Shown here piece by piece: positions 1 through 7,618 of a stretch of DNA of 64,000 nucleotides. Position 1 is the stretch's first letter; every line of letters starts with the position of its first letter. The position numbers and the translations under genes were made by a program. The stretch comes from Candidatus Leucobacter sulfamidivorax (GTDB taxonomy: Bacteria > Actinomycetota > Actinomycetes > Actinomycetales > Microbacteriaceae), in assembly GCA_016771945.1 (NCBI GenBank), contig QZLF01000001.1, positions 248,001 through 312,000 of the forward strand, in the 5' to 3' direction. The notes below the pieces were generated by a model. The model did no database searches. It saw nothing but the letters and a program-made list of their open reading frames with translations, and was not told the DNA's origin.

Positions 1-878
1 ACCTGGCCGACCCAGTTCTCCTGGAGCACGCCGGTGCCGGGGAGGGCGCCGGTGCCGGAGATCTTCGTGTCGGTCAGCGCGGCGAGCAGGGTGAGGGCTT
101 CCTGGTCGCCGGCGCGGGCCGCGGCGACGGTCGCGTACAGGGTGGGCAGCTCCATCTGCTGCTTGGGCCGCTCCTGGGTGCGGGCGCGCGGGGCCGGCGC
201 GGGGCCGCGCTTGGCGGCGAGGGTGCTGGTCATGGGTTCTTCCTCCTGATCTTCGGGGTTGTCTGCGTCGTCGGGCTCGGTGATCTCCTCGACGATGGTC
301 GTGGTCGTGGTCGTGGTGTCGCCGTCGGTCTCGGTCTCGGTGTCGATCACCATGCGCCAGAGGTTGCCGTTCTCGTCGACGTATTCGGTCTCCTCGTGCG
401 TCGTCTCCGGCTCCTCGTCGCCGGCCTCGTCTTCGGTGTCGGCGGCAGCGGCCAGCAGCGTCGCGGACGGGAACGCGGGCGCCTCCACGAGGGCGGAGGC
501 GAACAGCTTGCCGCCGGTGGCCTTGCCGTTCTTGATGCCGACGCCTGCGACCTCCACGGACAGGTGCTTGCGCTTACCCGTCTTGATATCGTTCAGCGCG
601 GCGTCACCCTCGGGGGTCTCGGCGATCTTGAACGAGGCGTAGAGGCCGTCCGGCTGCTCCTCGAACTGGATCGGCGCGCCCACGACCTCCTCCCGCTTGT
701 GGTCGATGTTCAGCGACATGCCAGTGAGATCGGCGGGCACCTTCACCACGCCGGGGTCGTAGCTGAACATGCCGAGATTCGATCGGCACTCCTCGCGGTA
801 GGGCAGCAGCAGGCCGCGCACCACGCGATCCTCCCGGGATGCGGTGAGCGTGCCGCCGTCGATGGTGATGTCAGGCAT
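1..878 (-). CDS. Prohead (capsid maturation) protease, partial; probable nested scaffold/capsid start
   Basis: This gene runs off the left edge; its start ATG at 878 has GGAGGA about 10 nt upstream and lies 6 bp after the portal stop. The first 113 residues match the caudoviral prohead protease family (U35/S78 type): LNIDHKREE places the catalytic His near residue 60 and KHLSVEV the catalytic Ser near residue 107. An acidic, Thr-rich linker (about residues 150 to 215) follows. In the same frame an ATG at 233 (residue 216) has a perfect AGGAGGA upstream, so a separate product may start there, or a capsid domain may be fused. The protease cleaves scaffold and capsid protein during head maturation. 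The protease call is firm; the C-terminal part is unknown because it is cut. Confidence 0.85.
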   Translation of the reverse strand, partial: MPDITIDGGTLTASREDRVVRGLLLPYREECRSNLGMFSYDPGVVKVPADLTGMSLNIDHKREEVVGAPIQFEEQPDGLYASFKIAETPEGDAALNDIKTGKRKHLSVEVAGVGIKNGKATGGKLFASALVEAPAFPSATLLAAAADTEDEAGDEEPETTHEETEYVDENGNLWRMVIDTETETDGDTTTTTTTIVEEITEPDDADNPEDQEEEPMTSTLAAKRGPAPAPRARTQERPKQQMELPTLYATVAAARAGDQEALTLLAALTDTKISGTGALPGTGVLQENWVGQ

Positions 879-884
879 ATGGGA

Positions 885-1931
885 TCAGTCCTCCATGGTC
901 GGGCCGGTCGGTGCCGGCGGGTTGTACAGCTCGTACTTGTCGAAGCGGACCCGATGCCCGCGCGCCACCACGTCATCCATGGACAGGCGCTGCTCGATCG
1001 TGCCCGTCCAGAACGGCAGATCGAGCTCGTAGAACAGGTTCCGTTCGCCGTCCTTCGTGGTGTAGGTGAGGGAGTCCACGCCGGTCGTGCCGTCGAGCAT
1101 CGACGCGCGCACGTTCAAGTGCGAGCCCACGTCGGTGCGGATCGCGTTGCGCCCCTCGGTGTACAGTTCCGGCTTCAGCTCGCCGTGCGTCTTCAGCTCC
1201 ATCGATGGCGGGGTCAGACCGATCGCGCCGTCCTTCGCGCGCCGCGCCGCCGCCCACGCCTTCCGGTACTCGTCGGCTTCGTCCTGGGTGAGCTGGTCGT
1301 CGATCATGTGGAGCTCGATCACGGGGATCGGGTTGCGCGCCCGGTCGACCCATGCCGATTCGACCGAGCGGGCGCCCTGGAGGGTGGTCCGGCCGACGTG
1401 CAGCAGACCCTCGAAGGGGAAGTTGAACAGGATCACTTCGCCCTTCAGGGCGGGCTCGTCGTACACGTACACGCGGCCGTCGTGAATCGTCCAGTCCCCG
1501 AACGGCACCCATTCGGCGTCGAGGATCGGCCGGCGCTCGTCCCGGGCGCGTTCGCCGCGGGTCACGGTCCAGAGGGCGACGCCGTAGAAGATCGCGTCAT
1601 CGATCGTCCACAGCATCCGCTCGTAGGGCGATACTGCCGAGTCCGAGCGGTATAGGAACGACGACTGCTCGGTGACGGGGCCGGTCTTGTCGAGCTCGCG
1701 CAGCGGGAAGTTCGCGATCGTGGACACGAGGAGGTTCCGGGCCTTGGAGACCGCGGGGATCGTGAGCGCGAGATCCCGGGTCAGGGGGAGGTTCGCCTGC
1801 TGCTCTTCGGTGAGGAGGTCGGTGACGATGAGCTGCGGCAGGGGCGCGGCCGTGGAGTAGGGGGAGACGATGCCGAGCCTGTGCGCTGCGCGTTCGATGC
1901 GGGTCGCGCGGGTGAGGCCGAGCCGATCCAT
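885..1931 (-). CDS. Phage portal protein (HK97-like)
   Basis: About 348 residues. It resembles actinophage portal proteins, which form the dodecameric ring at the head vertex through which DNA is packaged. Recognisable stretches are LALTIPAVSKARNLL near the N-terminus, the central SVESAWVDRARNPIPVIEL segment, and a C-terminal region with TGVDSLTYT and LPFWTGTIEQRLS. Position between terminase and prohead protease supports the call. The start is uncertain: ATG 1931 has GGAGG 11 nt upstream, ATG 1940 has it only 2 nt upstream, and 1958 is also in frame. The length is at the short end for portals, but both ends look intact. Confidence 0.85.
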   Translation of the reverse strand: MDRLGLTRATRIERAAHRLGIVSPYSTAAPLPQLIVTDLLTEEQQANLPLTRDLALTIPAVSKARNLLVSTIANFPLRELDKTGPVTEQSSFLYRSDSAVSPYERMLWTIDDAIFYGVALWTVTRGERARDERRPILDAEWVPFGDWTIHDGRVYVYDEPALKGEVILFNFPFEGLLHVGRTTLQGARSVESAWVDRARNPIPVIELHMIDDQLTQDEADEYRKAWAAARRAKDGAIGLTPPSMELKTHGELKPELYTEGRNAIRTDVGSHLNVRASMLDGTTGVDSLTYTTKDGERNLFYELDLPFWTGTIEQRLSMDDVVARGHRVRFDKYELYNPPAPTGPTMED

Positions 1932-1979
1932 GAATCCCATGCCCTCCACCCTCGGCACGGCCCCCCTACGAACAACGAA

Positions 1980-2207
1980 TCAGCGGCGTGTCGCGGCGAG
2001 ACTCGGACGCCCGCTGCGCGCGCGGCGGCGCCACTGCTCGCGCGCAGCCTGCGCTTCCTCGGTGCCGGGGTGGGTGCGCTGCTCATGGGCGACGGCGCGG
2101 TCGTGCGCGTCGGCGCGATCCCACGCGAACGCCCGCCACGCGCCGCCGCACGTCTGGCACACGAGCACCACGGAGGAGTCCGAGCAATCGATCTTGATAT
2201 GTGCCAT
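1980..2207 (-). CDS. Small putative zinc-finger protein
   Basis: 75 residues, starting 3 bp after the terminase stop and so probably translationally coupled to it. It contains VCQTCGGAW followed by AHDRAVAHEQRTH, a C-x2-C plus His pattern that could bind one zinc ion, and then an Arg-rich tail. I do not recognise a family. Its place between terminase and portal is often occupied by small phage proteins of unknown role. Confidence 0.6.
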   Translation of the reverse strand: MAHIKIDCSDSSVVLVCQTCGGAWRAFAWDRADAHDRAVAHEQRTHPGTEEAQAAREQWRRRARSGRPSLAATRR

Positions 2208-2210
2208 GTC

Positions 2211-3938
2211 TCAGTCGTCTCCCATGCTCGGCCGGTAGGTGCCGGTGCGGCCGGCGTAGTGCTGGTCCCAGTTCCTGAGTGCCCGCGTCGCGGCGTCCAG
2301 GCAGGTGATGTCGCCGCCCTTTTCCGCCGGCGTCCACAGCCACACGCCCCGGTCGGAGCCGCGGACCTCGCGCTTCGCGGCGATCTCGACGGCCGCGTTC
2401 AGGCCCACCTGATCGGCGTGGCGGAGGGTGCCCCGTTCGAGGTCGCGCAGCACCTGGATGCAGCCGGCGGCGTTCTCGTTGTAGGTTTGCACCCGCATCG
2501 CCGGGCGCGGTTTCAGGACCGCGGCCTCGGTCGCGGTCTGCTCGGCCTCGCCGATCTTGTCATACGCGATCGTGGAGCCCCGGTAGGTGCGGGTGAGCTC
2601 CTGCATCCGGGCCGGGAGCCACTGCGTGCCCTGCCGGTGGTCCACGACCTCGACGTAGGCCAGGCCCAGCGGGGTGCGCCAGGCCGCGCAGATCGCGGCC
2701 ACGGACCCGCCCGGCTTGATCGCGAGCCCGAACGCGACCCGCGCGGGCCGCTTCGGTTTCGCCTGGAGCGCGCCCCGCTGCCACTGGTCGGCGGCGATCG
2801 CGGTCTGCCCGAACGTCTCCGGCCACATGGACAGGTACTCGCGCGCCCACTGCGGTTTCGGGAGTTTGCGCCAGTTCTTCCGCATCTTCTCTAGCGTGGT
2901 CAGCGTGCCGATGCCGGGGTGGATCCTGGCGAGCAGCTCCATCGCCTGGTCCTCGTCCTCGATCACTTCCCACGGTGTGTCCTCGTGCGCGGCGTAGTCC
3001 ACCCCGCCGATGTCGGGATCCCTGGACCTGAGCTTGTTCACCCGCTCCCAGAACGGCCCAATGCGCGCTTCGCCGGCGGTGCCAGAGATCACGAGCGCGG
3101 CATCCTCGCGGGTGTCCTGGAGCGGGATGATCCCAGCGAGCAGGTCCGCGCCCTCCTCGGGGTCGATCTCCTGCGCCTCATCGATCCACGACACGTCCCC
3201 GGCCTCGCCACGGTAGGACTCGGCGTCTGGTTTGAGCACGAGCACCTTCGAACCGTTGTCGTAGTAGATGCCCTTGCCCACCTCGCCGCGCATGATGCGG
3301 AAGCCGCGCCCGGCGGGCGGTGGCGCGGTCAGCTGGTCCTCACCGAACAGGGCGAGCGCCTGCGGGGGCCGCTTCGGCCGGGTGCCGCGCAGCCACGGCG
3401 GCAGGTCGGCGTCGTCGGCCGGCTGCACCCTGTCGAGCTGGTTCGCCCACTCACGCAACCGTGCGGACCCTTTCACGCCGGACTGTGCGGAGAACGTCAC
3501 GAAGTAGTCCGGGCGGGACAGGCAGCGGCCGTGGAGCCAGCAGAAGATGGTGGTGGTCTTGGATGCGCGGCGGGGGATCTCGACCACGTACTCGTCGAGG
3601 CCGGCCGCGTTCAGGTGGTCCACGATGACGAGCTGCTGCGGTTGCAGCGGATACCGGATCGGGCGCATCGCCTTGAGCCGTGCAAGCTCGGCAGGGTCGT
3701 CGAGATCCACGAGCTCGTACCCCATGGAGCGTGCACCGCGGAGGAACTCCAGCCTGAGCTCGGGATCGTCCGACTCCGGCCCACCCCATTGCGGGCGGAT
3801 CGCACCGCCCTTCACCCGCTCCCACAGGTAGAGAGAGAATTCCGTGCTGCCCCCGTGCGGAGGTTCGGACGACTGCTCAAAAAACGCCGACGAATCCGAC
3901 GAGCCGCCGCGCTCGATCGTCGGGGCCGCGCTCACCAT
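2211..3938 (-). CDS. Phage terminase large subunit
   Basis: 575 residues from ATG 3938, which overlaps the HNH stop by 7 bp. The N-terminal ATPase shows a Walker A-like loop, VEIPRRASKTTTIF (about residues 120 to 135), and a Walker B, GDVSWIDEAQEID. The C-terminal nuclease half ends in GGDITCLDAATRAL, a typical closing motif of actinophage terminases. The enzyme pumps DNA into the prohead through the portal and cuts the concatemer. One oddity: the strand that usually carries the first nuclease Asp reads VAFGLAIKPGGS, with no Asp, so the cleavage centre may be altered. No small-subunit gene is recognisable upstream; the HNH gene occupies that place. Confidence 0.92.
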   Translation of the reverse strand: MVSAAPTIERGGSSDSSAFFEQSSEPPHGGSTEFSLYLWERVKGGAIRPQWGGPESDDPELRLEFLRGARSMGYELVDLDDPAELARLKAMRPIRYPLQPQQLVIVDHLNAAGLDEYVVEIPRRASKTTTIFCWLHGRCLSRPDYFVTFSAQSGVKGSARLREWANQLDRVQPADDADLPPWLRGTRPKRPPQALALFGEDQLTAPPPAGRGFRIMRGEVGKGIYYDNGSKVLVLKPDAESYRGEAGDVSWIDEAQEIDPEEGADLLAGIIPLQDTREDAALVISGTAGEARIGPFWERVNKLRSRDPDIGGVDYAAHEDTPWEVIEDEDQAMELLARIHPGIGTLTTLEKMRKNWRKLPKPQWAREYLSMWPETFGQTAIAADQWQRGALQAKPKRPARVAFGLAIKPGGSVAAICAAWRTPLGLAYVEVVDHRQGTQWLPARMQELTRTYRGSTIAYDKIGEAEQTATEAAVLKPRPAMRVQTYNENAAGCIQVLRDLERGTLRHADQVGLNAAVEIAAKREVRGSDRGVWLWTPAEKGGDITCLDAATRALRNWDQHYAGRTGTYRPSMGDD

Positions 3939-4273
3939 GGCCGGATGTCCTGCGCCTGCCGCCGGCGCCTGTTCGTCACCGCGGCGCCGAGCTTGCCGCC
4001 GGCCTTCTGGTTGCAGTTGCGGGGCCACACAGTGCGGCCGGACTGGTCGAAGCTCTTGCAGTGCACCGGGCCGACGTTCGCGAGCTTCGCCGCACCACCA
4101 CGCGAGGCGTCGCGGCGGTGCCCCACCTGCCACTTGTGCAGGCCAAGGATCACCGGGTGCCCGCACTCCACGCACGGCAGCGCACCGCCCGCGGCGCGCA
4201 TCATCGCGGTCAGCTTCTCGCGCAGCTTCGGCGAGTGCGTCGACCACTGCTGCGCCCGATGATGCTGACTCAC
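3932..4273 (-). CDS. HNH endonuclease family protein
   Basis: 113 residues from GTG 4273, the start that overlaps the upstream stop as GTGA. It carries CVECGHPVILGLHKWQVGHR followed by NVGPVHCKSFDQ and WPRNCNQKAGG, a Cys-x2-Cys plus HNH-type arrangement. HNH proteins next to terminase are common in siphophages that cut DNA at cos sites, where they act with the terminase in packaging. It lies directly before the large terminase. An earlier in-frame start at 4375 is possible but would overlap the neighbouring small gene completely. Confidence 0.78.
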   Translation of the reverse strand: MSQHHRAQQWSTHSPKLREKLTAMMRAAGGALPCVECGHPVILGLHKWQVGHRRDASRGGAAKLANVGPVHCKSFDQSGRTVWPRNCNQKAGGKLGAAVTNRRRRQAQDIRPW

Positions 4274-4368
4274 CGCCGCCGGCCTCCCCGGATTGCGGCG
4301 CCGATCATCGCGAGACCGATGAGGAGCACGAGGCACGAGCCCAGGCCCGTCGTCCAGAGCGCACTCAT
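4270..4368 (-). CDS. 32-residue single-pass membrane peptide
   Basis: ATG 4368 overlaps the previous stop (ATGA), and its own stop overlaps the HNH start (GTGA). The peptide has one hydrophobic helix, LGSCLVLLIGLAMIGAAI, followed by a basic tail GGRRR. The double coupling suggests a real gene. Function is unknown; it could be a small membrane effector of the phage. Confidence 0.5.
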   Translation of the reverse strand: MSALWTTGLGSCLVLLIGLAMIGAAIRGGRRR

Positions 4369-4574
4369 GAGGCACCGCCGGTGATCTCGGCTACCCGGCG
4401 CTGGGCGCGAACCTTGGCGATCTGGTCTCCGGATATAGGCGTCGAGTACATGCCAACCGTCCAGTCCTGCGCGACCACGCTCACGCGGTCATCCGCGTAG
4501 ATCAGCGCGTTCGACATTGCGGCAATGGCGTGGCGCTCGCTGGCAGTCAGCGCGGCGGGCTGGTCGCTGCTCAT
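4365..4574 (-). CDS. Small phage protein, unknown
   Basis: 69 residues beginning MSSDQPAALTASERHAIA. Start ATG 4574 overlaps the preceding stop, and the stop overlaps the next start, so it is part of a coupled chain. It has no cysteines, membrane helix or motif that I recognise. The sequence is soluble and mixed in charge. Confidence 0.55.
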   Translation of the reverse strand: MSSDQPAALTASERHAIAAMSNALIYADDRVSVVAQDWTVGMYSTPISGDQIAKVRAQRRVAEITGGAS

Positions 4575-4867
4575 GCGATCCTCCGGTCTCTCTTCGTGCG
4601 GGGCAGGGTGTGGCCGCATGGTGCGGCGGTGTCGCGCATCAGCGGGTAGGAGGCGAGCAGGCGGGCCTTGCGGGTGGCGTACACCGGCCCGACACGCCCG
4701 CGGACCTGCGCGATCGAGCGGGGTGTGATCACGATTCGGGGCCAGTGCCCGTGATGGTCGGCGTAGGCGTGCCCGTCTGCCTGGTCGGCGGCGAGGATGA
4801 TCGCGACGGGGCGGGCCTCGCCGGTGGTCTTGCGGGCGCTGATGGTCCAGGGGTCGCTCATCACCAT
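4571..4867 (-). CDS. Small phage protein, unknown
   Basis: 98 residues. The start reads ATGGTGATG, so either ATG 4867 or ATG 4861 could be used; both overlap the upstream stop. The sequence contains EARPVAIILAADQADGHAY and a basic C-terminus with HTLPRTKRDRR. I recognise no domain. Its position in the early-to-middle part of the phage operon gives no further clue. Confidence 0.55.
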   Translation of the reverse strand: MVMSDPWTISARKTTGEARPVAIILAADQADGHAYADHHGHWPRIVITPRSIAQVRGRVGPVYATRKARLLASYPLMRDTAAPCGHTLPRTKRDRRIA

Positions 4868-5274
4868 GCTCCGATCTGGAAGACGACGCGCGGCCCGACA
4901 CCGCACAGCTCGCACACCGCGTTCCGCTTGAAGTGGTCGATGTGATGCCCGGGCACGTACAGCGGGCACTCTTCCCACTGGCAGCCGCCGCGGTGCCCGA
5001 AGGTGTACCGGCGGCAGGCGAGGCAGCACCCGTTCTGGTCGATGAGCGCCTGCGTGATCGAGCACGAGTAGACGTGCCCGAACGAGTACGGGTCGTGATC
5101 GCGGAGCCGATACCCGGTGTCCTCGGTGATGCCACAGATCGGGCAGCGCAGGCCCAAGCAGGTTTCGTAGTGCTCGGTGTCGTGGATCGAGTGGAGGCAA
5201 TCGGGCAGGACGTGATCCGGGCGCGTCTCTTCGAAGTCGGCGAGCTGCCACAGCTCGGCGGTTGCGGTCGTCAT
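4861..5274 (-). CDS. Cysteine-rich zinc-ribbon-like phage protein
   Basis: 137 residues from ATG 5274. It contains several Cys pairs: CLGLRCPIC, GCCLACRRYTFGH, CQWEECPLYVPGHHIDH and CELC. This spacing suggests two or more structural zinc sites. No catalytic motif is evident. It precedes the 98-residue gene with overlapping ends. Function unknown; nucleic-acid binding is only a guess from the zinc-ribbon look. Confidence 0.6.
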   Translation of the reverse strand: MTTATAELWQLADFEETRPDHVLPDCLHSIHDTEHYETCLGLRCPICGITEDTGYRLRDHDPYSFGHVYSCSITQALIDQNGCCLACRRYTFGHRGGCQWEECPLYVPGHHIDHFKRNAVCELCGVGPRVVFQIGAW

Positions 5275-5333
5275 GGGGTTCTCCCTTCGAAGGTGGGCCG
5301 AGCCGCGGAGCGGCTGCGGCCCACCGGGCCGGT

Positions 5334-6104
5334 TCAGTTCTGGGAAGGGTCGATCATGCGGTCGAGCAGCTCCAGCGCGGACGCCTGGAGGCTCTCGACG
5401 GTCGGGCGCAGCACCTCCCTGGCTGCGTCCCTGGCTGCGTCCCTGGCTGCGGCCCTGGCTGCGTCCCTGGCTGCGTCCCTGGCTGCGTCCCTGGCTGCGT
5501 CCCTGGCTGCGGCCCTGGCTGCGGCCCTGGCTGCGGCCCCGGCTGCGTCCCTGGCTGCGTCCCTGGCTGCGTCCCTGGCTGCGGCCCTGGCTGCGGCCCC
5601 GGCTGCGTCCCTGGCTGCGTCCCAGGCTGCGGCCCCGGCTGCGCTCGCGTTCATTCGCGCCTGCCGGACCACGGGGCCGGCCGTCTGCGCGGCCACGAGG
5701 TCGGCGATCCTGCGGAGGCCGCGGAGCTCGGCGGCTTCGGCGGTGAGGCCGGCGAGATCCAGCCAGGCCGGGGTGAAGGTGCGGATGAGCCAGTCGAGGG
5801 CGAGGTAGGAGCGTGCCTCGTCCTGGCCGTCGTTGCCGGTGCCGATCATGCGCGGCAGGAACGGCACGAGGGCCTGGCGCTGCTCGTCGTCCCATCGGTC
5901 GTTCAAGCTGATCGTGAAGGTGCGGAGCACCGTCGAGGCGCACTCGGGTGCGTCGGTGTGGCCGAGTCCGGCGAGCCAGGCGACGACTTCCATGGCGCAG
6001 TGCCCGGACTCGAACGAGGAGTGCCCGCCGGGGTCGAGCATGATCGTGCCGGCCTCCAGGTCGGCGAGTCGGGCGGGGTCCGGGGCGAAGGTGGTGGTGT
6101 TCAT
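5334..6104 (-). CDS. Phage protein with long (AAR/D)n tetrapeptide repeat
   Basis: 256 residues. The first 150 form a non-repetitive, Trp- and acidic-rich domain. About residues 155 to 230 are nineteen four-residue units of the form AARD, AARA or AAGA, coded by a 12-bp DNA repeat. The C-terminus ends VESLQASALELLDRMIDPS. The repeat should form one long Ala-rich helix with Arg and Asp at regular spacing, able to make i to i+4 salt bridges. Proteins with such AARDAAR tracts recur in actinobacterial mobile elements without known function. Repeat length is likely to vary by slippage. Confidence 0.7.
   Translation of the reverse strand: MNTTTFAPDPARLADLEAGTIMLDPGGHSSFESGHCAMEVVAWLAGLGHTDAPECASTVLRTFTISLNDRWDDEQRQALVPFLPRMIGTGNDGQDEARSYLALDWLIRTFTPAWLDLAGLTAEAAELRGLRRIADLVAAQTAGPVVRQARMNASAAGAAAWDAARDAAGAAARAAARDAARDAARDAAGAAARAAARAAARDAARDAARDAARDAARAAARDAARDAAREVLRPTVESLQASALELLDRMIDPSQN
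5415..5642. repeat. Nineteen-unit 12-bp tandem repeat
   Basis: Units of the form CCCTGGCTGCGT (plus strand) repeat 19 times without gaps. Variation falls mainly at the last base (T or G) and in a few units at the fourth. The 12-bp length keeps the frame of the overlapping phage gene. All plus-strand frames also stay open here, which creates long false reading frames. Confidence 0.95.
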
Positions 6105-6116
6105 GATGGGTTCCTT

Positions 6117-6374
6117 TCAGCAGGTCGGTTCGGTGTGGTGAAGTCGGCGGGCGGCGCGGGATTCGTGCACGTCGTACATGAGGGTGCGGTCGAGGTCGCG
6201 CAGCAGCAGGTAGGCGAGCTGCATGGCCTCGGGCCAGGACGGCCGTGCGGCGCTGGCGTAGGTTGCGAGCGCGCCCGGGGCCTGGGACGGTAGCTCGATC
6301 TCGACTTGCCACGGGCTCACGGCGTCGGGGTGGAGGTCGCGGTAGACGCGGGCGCGCAGCATCGTGGCGCTCAT
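6117..6374 (-). CDS. Small phage protein, unknown
   Basis: 85 residues from ATG 6374, overlapping the stop of the upstream small membrane peptide. It begins MSATMLRARVYRDLHPDAVS and ends with a His/Arg-rich stretch and EPTC. The segment PSWPEAMQLAYLLLRDLDR looks helical. I recognise no family. Confidence 0.5.
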   Translation of the reverse strand: MSATMLRARVYRDLHPDAVSPWQVEIELPSQAPGALATYASAARPSWPEAMQLAYLLLRDLDRTLMYDVHESRAARRLHHTEPTC

Positions 6375-6472
6375 TGCATGCTCCAGTTGATGAACAACGA
6401 CGCGATGGAGCAGGCGAGGCCGACGAGGGTGAGGACGAATAGGATCGGATTCCATCCGGGGCGGTTGCTCAT
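6371..6472 (-). CDS. 33-residue membrane peptide
   Basis: This peptide starts at ATG 6472 inside the stop of the replication-type gene (ATGA) and ends inside the next start. One transmembrane helix, PILFVLTLVGLACSIASLF, makes up most of it. The double overlap argues that it is expressed. Function unknown. Confidence 0.5.
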   Translation of the reverse strand: MSNRPGWNPILFVLTLVGLACSIASLFINWSMQ

Positions 6473-7317
6473 GCTGCGGTCTCCTGCTCGGTGGTGATGG
6501 TGGTTCCGCATCCGCGGACGCACATGGTCTGGCTGATGGGGATCCAGTGCGTGAACTCTGGCTGCGCGGGGCACGGCTCGGTCTGGAGCTGCTCGGCGCG
6601 GGCCTGCTCGGCATCGGTGCGCGGCAGAGCGCGAGGGGCCGGTGCGGGGCGGCGGCGTTTGGCCTCCATCGCGGCCTCGTACTTGCGGCGGGAGTCGTAG
6701 AGGATGTTCCCGAAGTTCGAGTAGTCGTCCTTGGGCTGGTCTTCGTCGTCTGTCTCGCGCGCGTCCGCGCTTACTACCGTGACCGGTTCTAGATCTTGCT
6801 CACTAGGTGTAGTTAAGTGATGGTTCGTCCCTAGCTGGCTAGGGGGGGCTCCCCTAGCAGGCTTGGGGGCCCTAGCTGGCAAGGGCCCTAGCTGGCTAGG
6901 GGGGGTCAGGTGCTCCTCCGGCACGTTCTGAGGCTCGTTCAGAGCGACGATCTTCTCCCATGTCGGGGGCCTCCAGTTGGCGTTCTTGTCGTCGCGGAGA
7001 TCGCGGTGCGAGGCGGTGCCGTCGCAGTGCCACGGGCAGCGGAGCAGGAATTCATAGCGGTTCGTGCGCATGTGCTTCTGTGTGCGGAGACCGCCGCCCT
7101 CGTTCAGGTGTGTGCGGATCTCGCCGAGCGCTTCGAGCTGGCGGACGAGCTGGCGGGCGCCCTCTCGAGAGCACATTCCTGCATCGGCGAGGGTGTCCAT
7201 CGAGGGCCAGGCGCCGCCGTCGCCGTCCATGTCGGCGATCTTGAGCAGGATGAGCTTTGCGGCCTTGGTTGGTGCCTGCGTGTGCGCCCAGGCGATGCCC
7301 TGCGATGCGTTGCTCAT
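6469..7317 (-). CDS. Helix-turn-helix phage replication-type protein
   Basis: 282 residues from ATG 7317, overlapping the upstream HTH gene. Residues 1 to 80 form a winged-helix domain of the HTH_36 type: GDGGAWPSMDTLADAGMCSREGARQLVRQLEALGEI. The middle is low-complexity and contains the repeated PPSQLG segments. The C-terminus has a Cys pair, CVRGCGT. Early position, N-terminal HTH and internal DNA repeats resemble phage initiators such as lambda O that bind an origin within their own gene. A role in origin binding is inferred, not shown. Confidence 0.65.
   Translation of the reverse strand: MSNASQGIAWAHTQAPTKAAKLILLKIADMDGDGGAWPSMDTLADAGMCSREGARQLVRQLEALGEIRTHLNEGGGLRTQKHMRTNRYEFLLRCPWHCDGTASHRDLRDDKNANWRPPTWEKIVALNEPQNVPEEHLTPPSQLGPLPARAPKPARGAPPSQLGTNHHLTTPSEQDLEPVTVVSADARETDDEDQPKDDYSNFGNILYDSRRKYEAAMEAKRRRPAPAPRALPRTDAEQARAEQLQTEPCPAQPEFTHWIPISQTMCVRGCGTTITTEQETAA
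6829..6905. repeat. Four iteron-like repeats, candidate phage replication origin
   Basis: Two identical 20-bp copies of CCCTAGCTGGCTAGGGGGGG lie at 6829 to 6848 and 6886 to 6905. Two degenerate copies start at 6852 and 6870. Each has a hyphenated dyad, CCTAGC-TG-GCTAGG. AT-richer sequence (about 6785 to 6828) flanks the array. They sit inside the gene for the HTH replication-type protein. Confidence 0.6.
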
Positions 7318-7529
7318 CGGGCACCGCCTGCGGGCTGCACGGGCTCGGCGAGTGCCTCGATCTCGGAGCGCACGTAGCGGCGATGCGTGCCGCCCGGCTT
7401 GCTGACTGTGAGGTCGCCGCGCTCGGCCATCCGAGCGAGGTGAGCCGTCGTGAGACCAGAAAGCGCAGATGCCTCGGCAGGAGTCAGAGGGGTATCCCCC
7501 TCATCGGCTTGATTAGTTCGAATTGCCAT
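7314..7529 (-). CDS. Excisionase/MerR-like HTH protein (early phage regulator)
   Basis: 71 residues from ATG 7529. A DNA-binding domain of the MerR-like excisionase type (HTH_17) spans residues 13 to 62: PLTPAEASALSGLTTAHLARMAERGDL, then a wing HRRYVRSEIEAL. It is the first gene of the leftward phage operon, divergent from the XRE gene and separated by 89 bp. This is the position of a Cro- or Xis-type early protein. Its stop overlaps the next start. Confidence 0.75.
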   Translation of the reverse strand: MAIRTNQADEGDTPLTPAEASALSGLTTAHLARMAERGDLTVSKPGGTHRRYVRSEIEALAEPVQPAGGAR

Positions 7530-7618
7530 GTCTTAGAAGATACATGACGATATGGATTAGCCAACCCATCAAAGCGTGTTTGTTGCGTTTAGTTTGATTC
7601 AGACCATAGAATCGGGTC
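7530..7618. promoter_or_regulatory. Divergent phage control region
   Basis: 89 AT-rich bases between the XRE gene and the early operon. On the plus strand TTGCGT (7583 to 7588) and TAGAAT (7607 to 7612), 18 bp apart, form a sigma70-type promoter. TAGAAT ends 6 bp before the XRE start codon, so the transcript is probably leaderless. On the minus strand a weaker TTGGCT and TATCTT pair could serve the early operon. Operators are likely here but no clear palindrome stands out. Confidence 0.6.

Noticed and set aside
396-4262. Long plus-strand frames opposite portal and terminase
   Set aside because: The minus-strand frames carry the phage motifs and the overlapping gene chain; the plus frames are shadows.
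5415-5642. CRISPR-like array
   Set aside because: Units are 12 bp, contiguous and coding, with no spacers and no cas genes.
5262-6293. Plus-strand frames with (VPGC)n or (PWLR)n repeats
   Set aside because: They arise because a 12-bp repeat is open in every frame; the minus-strand gene fits the operon.
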